A model generated the notes under the pieces. The model was given only the letters and a program-made list of their open reading frames with translations. It searched no databases and was not told the DNA's origin. From assembly GCA_004376465.1 (NCBI GenBank), contig SOJU01000281.1:1-47856 (forward strand): a stretch of DNA of 47,856 nt, given 5' to 3'. A program made the translations under genes and the position numbers. Positions 7,785-16,464 of the stretch are shown piece by piece. Source of the DNA: Anaerolineales bacterium (GTDB taxonomy: Bacteria; Chloroflexota; Anaerolineae; Anaerolineales; E44-bin32). Positions within the stretch are counted from its first letter, which is position 1. The number at the start of each line of letters is the position of its first letter.

Positions 7785-9167
7785 GTGAGAGATTGGCAAG
7801 GAAAGCGTGTTGTCATCATCGGACTCGCTCGACAGGGAAAAGCTTTAGCGCAATTCCTGTCGCAGAAAGGCGTTGAAGTCGTCGTGAGTGATCAGCAGAG
7901 CGCAGAGCAGCTTGGGCCGGCAATTAATGAGCTGGCAGCATATGAGCTGACATACCAACTTGGCAGTCATCCAATTTCCCTGCTCGAGGGGACGGATGTT
8001 CTTTTCCTATCAGGTGGTGTGCCTGTCGATTTGCCAATTGCAGTCGAAGCTCGCAAGCGAGGAATCGAGTTGGCCAACGACACTCAGCTATTCCTGGAGG
8101 CGTGCTGTGCGCCGGTGATTGGCATTACTGGCTCTGCAGGGAAGACGACGACCACATCACTTGTTGGCCGCATGGCAGAAATCGCATTCGCAGGCTCGGA
8201 GAGGCGTGCTTGGGTTGGAGGCAACATCGGTCTCCCGTTGCTGAATGACCTGGATGAGATCAAACCTGATGATCTCGTTATCATGGAACTTTCCTCGTTC
8301 CAGCTCGAACTTATGACGGTGAGTCCCCACATTGCCGCGGTTCTTAATATGACGCCCGATCATCTCGACCGGCATGGATCTATGGAAGTATATGCCGCAG
8401 CGAAGAAGCGCATTCTCGCCAATCAATTAAAAGATGATATTGCTGTGGTCCGTCATGATGACCCGCTCACCTGGGAGATGCGCAGCTTGGTTCAGGGCAG
8501 GATGATTGCTTTCGGATGGGAACAACCCGCCGATGAGAAAGAATCGGCTTATGTACGAGATGGTGTGATTCGCTTGAGGTCCGGAGATATGGAGCATGAG
8601 ATCTGTAGCGTGGAAAAGGTTGCTCTGCGGGGCCAGCACAATCTTATGAATCTTCTCGCTGCAAGCGCGCTCGCTTCGGCGGCCGGGTTGCCTATCGAGG
8701 CGATGTCTGAAGCGGCCAGCAATTTTCAGGGGGTACCGCATCGATTGGAGTTTGTGAGGCGTGTACTAGGTGCCGATTGGTACAACGATTCGATCGCAAC
8801 GACTCCTGATCGCGCATTGGCAGCCGTGCGGGCATTTGTAGAACCCAAGATTCTCCTAGCAGGAGGGCAGGACAAAGATCTCCCTTGGGAGACCTTCGCC
8901 CGCGAGGTTGTCCGCCGCGTGGACCACCTGATTCTATTTGGCGAAGCAGCACCAAAGATTGAGTGCCATATCAAAAATGCGGCTAAGGATGATACCAAAC
9001 CGACCTTGGTTATTTGTGAAGGTCTGGCGGACGCGGTCCAGGCGGCTGCAGACGTTGCTGAAGAGGGGGATGTCGTTGTGCTTTCACCTGGCGGGACGAG
9101 TTTTGACGAGTTTTCAAATTACGAAGTGCGCGGTGAAAAATTCCGTGCCTTGGTGGAGGAATTGTGA
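7785..9167 (+). CDS. murD: UDP-MurNAc-L-Ala:D-Glu ligase MurD
   Basis: MurD adds D-glutamate to UDP-MurNAc-L-alanine using ATP. It has 460 residues and a GTG start. The N-terminal Rossmann segment VVIIGLARQGKALAQFL is typical of MurD, and the ATP loop GITGSAGKTTTT lies at 113-124. Further motifs are NMTPDHLDRH, the LLAASALA region and, in the C-terminal domain, ILLAGGQDKDLPW, which matches the MurD LIAGGxDKG motif. It ends in a GTGA overlap with ftsW. Confidence 0.95.
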   Translation: MRDWQGKRVVIIGLARQGKALAQFLSQKGVEVVVSDQQSAEQLGPAINELAAYELTYQLGSHPISLLEGTDVLFLSGGVPVDLPIAVEARKRGIELANDTQLFLEACCAPVIGITGSAGKTTTTSLVGRMAEIAFAGSERRAWVGGNIGLPLLNDLDEIKPDDLVIMELSSFQLELMTVSPHIAAVLNMTPDHLDRHGSMEVYAAAKKRILANQLKDDIAVVRHDDPLTWEMRSLVQGRMIAFGWEQPADEKESAYVRDGVIRLRSGDMEHEICSVEKVALRGQHNLMNLLAASALASAAGLPIEAMSEAASNFQGVPHRLEFVRRVLGADWYNDSIATTPDRALAAVRAFVEPKILLAGGQDKDLPWETFAREVVRRVDHLILFGEAAPKIECHIKNAAKDDTKPTLVICEGLADAVQAAADVAEEGDVVVLSPGGTSFDEFSNYEVRGEKFRALVEEL

Positions 9168-10390
9168 CCCGAGCACCAGCTGCAGAGTCTAAATTGAGTC
9201 AGCGACGTATGCCTCTTGCCGTCGATCCGTGGCTCTTAATCATCACGGGCATCATGATCGCGCTGGGGCTTGTGATGATGTACTCCGCGAGCTGGGATGT
9301 GTCGTGGCGACTTTATGGGGACAACAATTACTTATTGAACCGCCAACTGTTGAACTTGCTCGTCGGTCTGGGTGCGATGGCTGTGGCTACCTGGTTTCCA
9401 TTGGATTGGCTGCGAAAAATTGCGCTGCCTCTGATCGTTGTAACGATAGCGATCCTATTCGCTGTGTTGGCCATAAACTTCGGCGGGGAATACAAACGCG
9501 CCTTTCTAGGTGCCTCGGTCCAACCGTCGGAGATGGCGAAGCTGGCACTCGTTATCTACCTGGCGGTCTGGATGGAATCAAAAGGAGACCGCCTGAGCGA
9601 AATGGGCTATGGCTTCTGGCCCATGGTCGTCATCGTCGGCGTAGTCAGCGGTTTGATCGTCGCTCAGCCCGATCTGAGCGCGGGGTTGACGGTTGGGTTG
9701 GTCGCTCTAACGATGTTCTACCTGGCAGGAGCCCGGACGATACAGACTATAGGGCTCGTGGTTGGCGGAGGTTCGGTTAGTTATTTACTTATCCGTCTTC
9801 ATTCGACTGGTGCTCAGCGTTGGATACAGTTCAAAGATGGATTGGTGGACATTGAAAAAGCACATTATCACGTCCAGCAATCCCTGCAATCGTTCTACTC
9901 GGGCGGCATACTCGGCCGAGGGTTAGGGGCGAGTCGCGGTAAGTTCGGTTTTCTACCGGCACCACATACGGACAGTGTTTATGCCGTCATTGGCGAGGAA
10001 CTTGGATTGATTGGTGCGTTGTTGATATTGGTGCTTTTTTGCGTTTTCATGTGGCGAGGCTTCCGGGTCGCGGTCGGCACGCAGGACCGGCTGGGCTTGC
10101 TCCTCGCCAGCGGTATCACTTTTTGGATTGGAGCAGAGGCTCTAATCAACATGTCGGTTCTGCTAGGTCTGCTGCCGTTTGCGGGCAACGCTCTACCATT
10201 CTTCAGCTACGGCGGCTCAAGCCTGGTCACGATATTAACCGGAGTGGGCTTTATCCTGAACGTATCCCGGATGGAGAGAGCTGAAACCAAGAAGCGAGGC
10301 TATGTTGCGACTTTTAGTGTCAGCCGGAGGGACGGGGGGCGGCGTGTATCCCGCCTTGGCCGTGATCGCCGAGCTCAGCGAGAAAGCTGA
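9164..10390 (+). CDS. ftsW: Septal lipid II polymerase FtsW
   Basis: This SEDS-family glycosyltransferase polymerises lipid II at the septum with FtsI. It has 408 residues, a GTG start overlapping the murD stop, and about ten membrane helices. Conserved stretches include QPSEMAKLALVIYLA (central helix), the extracellular loop GLGASRGKFGFLPAPHTD and VIGEELGLIGALL. The conserved core ends at ILNVSRME; a 30-residue Arg-rich cytoplasmic tail follows, encoded inside the beginning of murG in another frame (89-bp overlap). FtsW rather than RodA is inferred from position. Confidence 0.94.
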   Translation: MTRAPAAESKLSQRRMPLAVDPWLLIITGIMIALGLVMMYSASWDVSWRLYGDNNYLLNRQLLNLLVGLGAMAVATWFPLDWLRKIALPLIVVTIAILFAVLAINFGGEYKRAFLGASVQPSEMAKLALVIYLAVWMESKGDRLSEMGYGFWPMVVIVGVVSGLIVAQPDLSAGLTVGLVALTMFYLAGARTIQTIGLVVGGGSVSYLLIRLHSTGAQRWIQFKDGLVDIEKAHYHVQQSLQSFYSGGILGRGLGASRGKFGFLPAPHTDSVYAVIGEELGLIGALLILVLFCVFMWRGFRVAVGTQDRLGLLLASGITFWIGAEALINMSVLLGLLPFAGNALPFFSYGGSSLVTILTGVGFILNVSRMERAETKKRGYVATFSVSRRDGGRRVSRLGRDRRAQRES

Positions 10391-11402
10391 AGTGCTCTGG
10401 GTTGGAGGGCAGGGAGGCATGGAAGCAGCGCTCGTTAAACGGGCGGGCATCCCCTTCGAAGCGATCCCAGCCGCAGGGTTGCATGGGGTCGGAATTTGCA
10501 GTCTGCCCGTTAACGCATCGCGTTTGCTCCAGGGCATCCCCGCGGCGAAACGAATCATCCGCCGCTTTCAGCCCGATGTGCTCTTTTTTACCGGCGGCTA
10601 TGTGGGAGTGCCTGTGGCGCTTGCGGGTCGACAGCTGCCTCAGGCAGTGTTCGTCCCGGATATTGAACCGGCGCTGGCTTTGAGGTTGATCAGCCGTTTT
10701 GCTAGGGTGATCAACGTCTCCACAGCGGATTCGGAGAACTTCTATCCCAGGCGAAAGCGAGTCGTCGTAACGGGCTATCCGACGCAGGCAGACTATGTTG
10801 TAAGGGGTAAAACCGAAGCGAGACGGATCTTCGGTTTGGACGAGGGTGCAAGAACCTTGTTGGTCTTTGGCGGCAGCCGGGGGGCGCGCTCGATCAATGA
10901 GGCAGTATGGGAAATTCTTCCGAACCTGCTTGAGATCGCCCAGGTGGTGCATATCACCGGGGAGCTTGACTGGCCGAGGGTGCCAGCTGTGATCGAGAGG
11001 CTTAATGCAACGTATGTGAGTCGGTATCACCCGCATGCCTATTTGCATGAGGGGATGGGTCTAGCGCTGGGGGCAGCGGATTTGGTTGTCTCACGCGCGG
11101 GCGCGGCCACGATCGGGGAGTATCCACTCTTTGGGCTGCCGGCGGTTCTCGTTCCATACCCGCATGCTTGGCGATATCAAAAAGTGAATGCGGCATACCT
11201 CGAGGAAAACGGCGGGGCAATCGTGCTTCGTGATGAAGATCTGCGAAAGACTCTACTGCCGATGGTCAGTGAACTCATGCATGATCCCTCTCGGCTTGAA
11301 GCGATGGGGACCGCAATGCGTAGATTATCGAAGCCGGGTGCGGCGAAGCGGATCGCATGTGAGATTGGAAACCTGGCGATGAAGAAAGTGCAGGACGCAT
11401 GA
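10302..11402 (+). CDS. murG: Lipid II synthase (GlcNAc transferase) MurG
   Basis: MurG transfers GlcNAc from UDP-GlcNAc to lipid I at the inner face of the membrane. Its 366 residues have the GT-B two-domain layout: N-terminal SAGGTGGGVYPALAV (7-21), the second domain opening with VFGGSRGARSIN, and VSRAGAATIGEYPLFGLPAVLVPYP contacting the nucleotide sugar. The ATG at 10302 is required to include the first beta strand (MLRLLVSAGGTGGG), so the 89-bp overlap with ftsW is genuine. The stop overlaps the next gene by 4 bases. Confidence 0.95.
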   Translation: MLRLLVSAGGTGGGVYPALAVIAELSEKAEVLWVGGQGGMEAALVKRAGIPFEAIPAAGLHGVGICSLPVNASRLLQGIPAAKRIIRRFQPDVLFFTGGYVGVPVALAGRQLPQAVFVPDIEPALALRLISRFARVINVSTADSENFYPRRKRVVVTGYPTQADYVVRGKTEARRIFGLDEGARTLLVFGGSRGARSINEAVWEILPNLLEIAQVVHITGELDWPRVPAVIERLNATYVSRYHPHAYLHEGMGLALGAADLVVSRAGAATIGEYPLFGLPAVLVPYPHAWRYQKVNAAYLEENGGAIVLRDEDLRKTLLPMVSELMHDPSRLEAMGTAMRRLSKPGAAKRIACEIGNLAMKKVQDA

Positions 11403-11932
11403 TTAGCATTGTAGTCCTATTCGGGATTCTGATTGCGCTCTTCGCCATTATTGGTGCAGTCCGCGGCTGGGCTAAGGAGCTGCTTGTCACCAGCGCCATT
11501 ATCCTAGCGCTTTTCATTATCCAGATTTTAGAAACCCACATTCGACCCTATTACACGGCGTTGGTAATGCAGCCGCCGGGTACGCAATTCATCATTCGGG
11601 CTGGCTTCCTGGGGTTGATGGCATTCTTCGGTTATCAGACACCGCACATTCGCGCCTTGCAGCCAAAGCTGGTACGCGAGCGGCTCCAGGATGTCCTTCT
11701 GGGGCTCGCTTTGGGTGCATTAAACGGCTATCTGCTTTTTGGATCGATCTGGTTCTTCCTGCACGATTTAAATTACCCGACAACATGGATTCAGATGCCT
11801 CCAGAGGGATCCGTACTATACGAGCAGATTTTCAATATTGTCGCTTATCTGCCTCCGGCCATCTTGCCAATCCCACAGCTCTATTTCGCAGTGGGGATCG
11901 TGTTCGTCTTCATCATCGTGGTTTTCGTATGA
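11399..11932 (+). CDS. CvpA-like integral membrane protein
   Basis: A 177-residue protein with about four membrane helices. The N-terminal GAVRGWAKELLVTSA (near 19-33) resembles the G-x-RG-x-x-x-E signature after the first helix of the CvpA/colicin V production family, whose biochemical role is unclear. It overlaps murG at one end and murC at the other by ATGA, so it is made together with cell wall enzymes; a role in envelope assembly is inferred only from that. The CvpA assignment is from a short motif and topology. Confidence 0.65.
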   Translation: MISIVVLFGILIALFAIIGAVRGWAKELLVTSAIILALFIIQILETHIRPYYTALVMQPPGTQFIIRAGFLGLMAFFGYQTPHIRALQPKLVRERLQDVLLGLALGALNGYLLFGSIWFFLHDLNYPTTWIQMPPEGSVLYEQIFNIVAYLPPAILPIPQLYFAVGIVFVFIIVVFV

Positions 11933-13293
11933 GTCAACATGTGCATCTCGTTGGGATTGGCGGCGCAGGGATTTCAGCCGTGGCTAAAGTACTTCAGGGA
12001 CGAGGATATGCTGTGACGGGTTCAGACCAAGCTCGATCCATTTATGCCGATGCGCTTGAAAAGGATGGCATACGGATCATGTATGGCCACGACGCTGAGA
12101 ACGTAGCCGGGGCCTCACTGGTCGTCGCCTCATCCGCCATTCCGGATAGCAATGTGGAACTCGTCCGCGCCACAGAATTAGGCATACCAGTTTTCCGGCG
12201 CAACGCGTTCTTGCGGGAGCTAACGGCTGAGAGCGAGACTGTTGCCGTAGCAGGGACACATGGAAAAACAACGACGACGGCTTTGATCGCCTGGCTTCTT
12301 GTGCAGACAGATCAGGATCCAACTTTCATGGTGGGCGGAATGGTGACTGATTTCAAATCAAACGCACGTGTCGGGCAGGGACCATACTTTGTGATTGAAG
12401 CGGATGAATACGATCGGGCTTTCTTGGGATTGCAGCCCAAAGTGGCTGTGGTAACGAACGTGGAGCACGATCATCCGGATTGTTATCCCACCAAAGCGGA
12501 CTTTCTAAGCGCGTTTCAATCTTTTGTTGACCAAGTTGAGGATTGCCTCGTTATCTGTGCGGATGATGAAGGTGCCCAGAGATTAGAACCAGGATCTACT
12601 CAGAAAGTTACCTATGGTCTTTCCAAGGGGGCTGATTGGCGGGCTGAGGAGATTCGTTCGAATCCCGCTGGCGGCTCTGACTTCCTGGTAATGAAAAATG
12701 GGGAGACATTGGGTTTAACACGGACGCGCCTGCCTGGTGAGCACAATGTGAAGAACACCCTGGCGGCATTAGCAGTCGTAGATCACCTTGGCGTTGCGTT
12801 CAAGCGGTCGAATGAAGCATTGACGGAATTTCATGGGGTAGAGCGACGCTTCGAAATTCTGGGCGAAGCGAAAGGCGTAGTGGTCGTCGACGATTATGCA
12901 CACCATCCGACAGAGATACGAGCCACATTGAAGGCAGCCCGTGAGCGTTTCCCAGAGCAAGAAGTGTGGGCGGTCTTTCAACCTCACACCTATTCCCGCA
13001 TTCGGACCTTGCTGGATGAATTCGCCCAGGCCTTCACCGACGCGGATCGGGTACTTGTCTTGGAAGTCTTTGCAGCCCGAGAAGCAGAGGATCCTGCTCT
13101 TTCCGGGAAAGTCATCGCTGAAAGTATTAATCACGGGGATGTCCGTTTTATCCCGGACTTGGCGGGAGCAGCGCAGGTGCTTTTTGATGAGGTTCGAGAA
13201 AAATCCGTTGTGATCACACTAAGCGCAGGAGATGGGAATGAAGTCGGTAGAAACCTGTTAGAAAAACTAAAGGCAAGCGAGGGAGATAAATAG
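11929..13293 (+). CDS. murC: UDP-MurNAc:L-alanine ligase MurC
   Basis: MurC is the first amino-acid-adding ligase, joining L-Ala to UDP-MurNAc. The frame is open from 11785, but the ATG at 11929 overlaps the previous stop (ATGA) and yields the canonical N-terminus MSQHVHLVGIGGAGISAVA; this gives 454 residues. The ATP loop GTHGKTTTT is at 109-117, followed by IEADEYDRAFL and NVEHDHPD; DDYAHHPTEI marks the C-terminal domain. All are standard MurC motifs. Confidence 0.95.
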   Translation: MSQHVHLVGIGGAGISAVAKVLQGRGYAVTGSDQARSIYADALEKDGIRIMYGHDAENVAGASLVVASSAIPDSNVELVRATELGIPVFRRNAFLRELTAESETVAVAGTHGKTTTTALIAWLLVQTDQDPTFMVGGMVTDFKSNARVGQGPYFVIEADEYDRAFLGLQPKVAVVTNVEHDHPDCYPTKADFLSAFQSFVDQVEDCLVICADDEGAQRLEPGSTQKVTYGLSKGADWRAEEIRSNPAGGSDFLVMKNGETLGLTRTRLPGEHNVKNTLAALAVVDHLGVAFKRSNEALTEFHGVERRFEILGEAKGVVVVDDYAHHPTEIRATLKAARERFPEQEVWAVFQPHTYSRIRTLLDEFAQAFTDADRVLVLEVFAAREAEDPALSGKVIAESINHGDVRFIPDLAGAAQVLFDEVREKSVVITLSAGDGNEVGRNLLEKLKASEGDK

Positions 13294-13294
13294 C

Positions 13295-13471
13295 ATGGCT
13301 AAGAAGAAAAAGGGCGTCTTTGAAGCCGATAGAAAGATGGAGCTCCGTATGCGTCTGGCTGCGAAACAAGCCGCACAGCTCGCATATGCTGGACCAAAGG
13401 GGAACCTTCCCGTAGAGATTCCGGAGCTAGAGCTCTTGAACCGGATCATCGATAGGGTGCGACATTTGTGA
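13295..13471 (+). CDS. 58-residue protein of unknown function between murC and murB
   Basis: This short ORF starts 1 base after the murC stop and ends overlapping the murB start (GTGA), so it is packed into the operon. The protein begins with a basic MAKKKKG, continues with a long predicted helix (DRKMELRMRLAAKQAAQLA), then a Pro-rich linker (GPKGNLPVEIPELE) and a short helix ending RVRHL. No domain is recognised. AGGGAGAT upstream serves as ribosome-binding site. Tight coupling on both sides and gap-free placement argue that it is translated. Confidence 0.75.
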   Translation: MAKKKKGVFEADRKMELRMRLAAKQAAQLAYAGPKGNLPVEIPELELLNRIIDRVRHL

Positions 13472-14442
13472 TGGACAGCGTTATCTCGCCTGAGGCCGTA
13501 CTCAGGCTGCGAGAGCTTTTTGGTGATCGGCTGAGTGAAGCCGTGACCATGGCTCCATACACCTCCGCTCGAATTGGAGGCCTGGCAGATTTCCTGCTTG
13601 AGGTTCGCTCGGCGGAAGATTTGGCAGAGGTTACGCGCCAGTTGTGGGATGAAGAAGTTCCATTCAGGATTCTGGGGGGTGGCTCAAATATTCTTGTCTC
13701 CGACCGAGGGGTGCGTGAGGTGGTGGTCTTGAATCGTGCACGCAAGATCCACTTCTTCCAGGAAGATGAGGCGCGGTACGTAAAAGCCGAGTCGGGCGCT
13801 GTTTTGGGGACGATTGCGAGACTGGCCGGGGACCGTGGGTGGTCTGGATTGGAATGGGGGGCGACCGTTCCTGGAACGGTAGGAGGGGCAGTTGTTGGAA
13901 ATGCAGGCGCATTCGCTGGAGACATGGCTAGCGTGCTAAAAATGGCCGAAATCTTGCAACAAGATGGATGCGTGGAGGAATGGCCGTTGGAACGTCTGGA
14001 ATACGGCTATCGTGACAGTGTTTTAAAGCGCAATCCAGGCTCTGTGGTTCTGTCGACGACCCTGGAATTGTCAGCCTCCACAGTGGATGCATGCAAAACG
14101 AAGATGAGCGAGTATTCGCAGAAGCGCGCTCAATCGCAGCCGTCAGGCGCGAGTATAGGTTCGATGTTTAAAAACCCTCCTGACGATTTTGCTGGTCGGT
14201 TGATCGAGGCTGTTGGATTAAAAGGTTTCAAGCAGGGAGCGGTTTCGATCAGTTCAGAACACGCTAATTTCTTCATGAATGAAGGTGAGGGCACTGCAGA
14301 TCAGGTATGGACGTTGATCCAAACCGCACGCGAGAAAATCATGGAAAAGTTTGGAGTTTCACTTGAACTTGAGATTGAACTCATTGGCGAGTGGCTGGAG
14401 AATGAAGCCGCTCTTCCCAAACATGGGAAAGGGTCTTCATGA
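13468..14442 (+). CDS. murB: UDP-N-acetylenolpyruvoylglucosamine reductase MurB
   Basis: MurB is the FAD enzyme that reduces UDP-GlcNAc-enolpyruvate to UDP-MurNAc with NADPH. It has 324 residues counted from the GTG at 13468; the ATG at 13471 is an equally plausible start. FAD-binding motifs: ARIGGLADFLLEV (30s-40s), ILGGGSNILVSDRG, and GATVPGTVGGAVVGNAGAF. The C-terminal GASIGSMFKNP carries the catalytic Ser region. Order murC-x-murB-ddl-ftsQ is compact, and the stop overlaps ddl by ATGA. Confidence 0.95.
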   Translation: MMDSVISPEAVLRLRELFGDRLSEAVTMAPYTSARIGGLADFLLEVRSAEDLAEVTRQLWDEEVPFRILGGGSNILVSDRGVREVVVLNRARKIHFFQEDEARYVKAESGAVLGTIARLAGDRGWSGLEWGATVPGTVGGAVVGNAGAFAGDMASVLKMAEILQQDGCVEEWPLERLEYGYRDSVLKRNPGSVVLSTTLELSASTVDACKTKMSEYSQKRAQSQPSGASIGSMFKNPPDDFAGRLIEAVGLKGFKQGAVSISSEHANFFMNEGEGTADQVWTLIQTAREKIMEKFGVSLELEIELIGEWLENEAALPKHGKGSS

Positions 14443-15554
14443 GTAAAAAGCTGCGCCTAGGGGTTCTCTTTGGAGGTCGATCCGGGGAACATGAGGTGTC
14501 CCTCATGTCGGCGCGTTCTGTGGTCGACGCCCTGGATGATAAGAAATACGAGGTGATCGAGATTGGAATCTCGAAAGAGGGACACTGGCTGTATGGAGAT
14601 GGTGCACTCAGAGCCTTCGAGACTGGCGAGCAGGATTCCTTACATCCAGCAATGATGATCCCAGAACCCAAGCGGGCGGCTATTTACCGCCAGGAAATTG
14701 GCAATTCCCTGGAGATATTAAAAGAGCTGGAGGTCATTTTCCCTGTTCTGCACGGCACTTTCGGCGAGGACGGGGCAGTGCAGGGTCTGTTTGAACTTGC
14801 AGAGCTTCCCTACGTCGGTGCGGGGGTGCTCGCATCCTCGGTCGCGATGGACAAAGGGTTATTCAAGGATGTTATGCGAGCTCAGGCAATTCCGGTAGTA
14901 GATTGGGTTGTACTTGAGGCTTCAGAATTGCAAGCAGACCTCGATAAGGCGCTTAAGAAAGCGGAGCGTCTGGGCGATTATCCGCTCTTCACTAAACCGG
15001 CAAACATGGGATCTTCCGTGGGAATTACACGCTGCAAGGAACGCTCAACGCTGCTTGAGGGGCTCATGGATGCAGCGCAATACGACCGAAGGATTCTGGT
15101 GGAGCGGGGGCTGGATGCTCGAGAGATCGAAGTGAGCGTACTCGGAAATGAGGAAGTTAAAGCATCGGTTCCAGGTGAGGTTATCCCTAGTGATGATTTC
15201 TATTCTTACAAGGCAAAGTACATCGATGACGCTTCTGAGTTGGTGATCCCTGCCGAGATCGATGAGGAGACAGCGAAGAAGGCACAGCAGCTGGCAAAAC
15301 AGGCATACCGAGCGATTGACGGGGCGGGTATGGCCCGCGTTGATTTCCTCCTCGATAAGGTAAGTGGAGATTTGTACCTGAATGAAATCAACACCATCCC
15401 CGGCTTCACACAAATCAGTATGTATCCGAAGCTTTGGGAAGCGAGCGCGTTGCCTTATACAGAACTTCTTGATCAGCTGATTGAATTGGCATTGATGCGT
15501 CACCAACAGAAGATGGGACTTCTCCGCAGCTATGAGGGAGAGGGAACGCAATGA
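14439..15554 (+). CDS. ddl: D-alanine-D-alanine ligase
   Basis: This ATP-grasp enzyme makes the D-Ala-D-Ala dipeptide used by MurF. It has 371 residues. The N-terminal FGGRSGEHEVSLMSA is the Ddl signature; PVLHGTFGEDGAVQGLFEL and AMDKGLFKDVM follow; LYLNEINTIPGFTQISMYPKLW closes the active site with the Mg-binding Glu/Asn pair. It overlaps both neighbours by ATGA. Confidence 0.95.
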   Translation: MSKKLRLGVLFGGRSGEHEVSLMSARSVVDALDDKKYEVIEIGISKEGHWLYGDGALRAFETGEQDSLHPAMMIPEPKRAAIYRQEIGNSLEILKELEVIFPVLHGTFGEDGAVQGLFELAELPYVGAGVLASSVAMDKGLFKDVMRAQAIPVVDWVVLEASELQADLDKALKKAERLGDYPLFTKPANMGSSVGITRCKERSTLLEGLMDAAQYDRRILVERGLDAREIEVSVLGNEEVKASVPGEVIPSDDFYSYKAKYIDDASELVIPAEIDEETAKKAQQLAKQAYRAIDGAGMARVDFLLDKVSGDLYLNEINTIPGFTQISMYPKLWEASALPYTELLDQLIELALMRHQQKMGLLRSYEGEGTQ

Positions 15555-16456
15555 GTGTTGGCGATAGGGTATTCGGCGGCCCTGAGAACAGGGCAGACCA
15601 GGTGCGTGCACGGCGGGCACGAAAAGTCCGGAAGATTGAACGGGCGGGCCGCTTTAAGACGACAAAACCGCGCAGGAATAAACGGGCAAGGCGCCGTTAT
15701 GCCGTACCCGTAAGCGCGGATCACGGAACGGAAATTCAACTAACAGGAATTTCAGGGGCACATTTTGGATCGAGGTTGTTCTCAATTGTGCTGTTGGGAG
15801 CCAGTTTTTGGATGATTGTCAGGTTTGTACAAGCACCAACATATAAAGCCGGCATGCCGACGATCGATGGCCAACAGATGCTCAGTTTAGCGCAAGTTCG
15901 ATCATTGGCAGGAGTTGAAGGGCAGTCTGCCTTTCTCGTCGACCCGGAGGTCGTTGAAGCCAGGCTAAAGGAGGCAGCTGAGGTGAGTGAAGCAACGGTT
16001 ATGTTGAAATGGCCGAATCGAGTTGAGATTTTGCTTGAGGAACGTCAGCCAGCCGTGGAGTGGAATGATGGTGGTCGGATATGGTGGCTGAGTGCCGATG
16101 GAACAGCATATATACAACACGGTATCCAGTCAGATCTAACGCAGGTCACGAGTGCGGAACCGGTTTTGAACCTCGATGGGAATGCGAACGATCCGGTCAT
16201 CGACCCGGTTCTACTAAGCGCAGTGGATGTGTTGTCCAAACACATGCCAGAGGTTAGCTCCTGGCAATTTGATCCCGACCATGGTCTAAGTTTCGCGGAT
16301 GTGCGCGGATGGCAGGCATACTTCGGCGAAGGCGGTGATATGCGCATGAAGGTGCGAATCTACAACACGATAGCTGATAAGTTGTTTGCGGATAACATCC
16401 CGGTAACGATGGTGAGCGTGGAAAATCAACACGCACCATTTTACGCAATGGAGTGA
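15551..16456 (+). CDS. ftsQ: Cell division protein FtsQ
   Basis: A 301-residue bitopic protein with a long, very basic cytoplasmic segment (about 1-56), one membrane helix (about 75-93), then a POTRA-like and a beta domain outside. The segment IDGQQMLSLAQVRSLAGVEGQSAFLVDPEVVEARLKEAAEV fits POTRA, and KWPNRVEILLEERQPAVEW is the conserved FtsQ/DivIB motif. FtsQ scaffolds FtsL/B and the septal synthase. It lies between ddl and ftsA, its usual place. Confidence 0.9.
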   Translation: MSVGDRVFGGPENRADQVRARRARKVRKIERAGRFKTTKPRRNKRARRRYAVPVSADHGTEIQLTGISGAHFGSRLFSIVLLGASFWMIVRFVQAPTYKAGMPTIDGQQMLSLAQVRSLAGVEGQSAFLVDPEVVEARLKEAAEVSEATVMLKWPNRVEILLEERQPAVEWNDGGRIWWLSADGTAYIQHGIQSDLTQVTSAEPVLNLDGNANDPVIDPVLLSAVDVLSKHMPEVSSWQFDPDHGLSFADVRGWQAYFGEGGDMRMKVRIYNTIADKLFADNIPVTMVSVENQHAPFYAME

Positions 16457-16464
16457 GCGAATAA

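Noticed and set aside
11785..11928. Longer N-terminus of MurC
   Set aside because: The extra 48 codons overlap the CvpA-like gene in another frame and have no family match; ATGA coupling at 11929 is typical of this operon.
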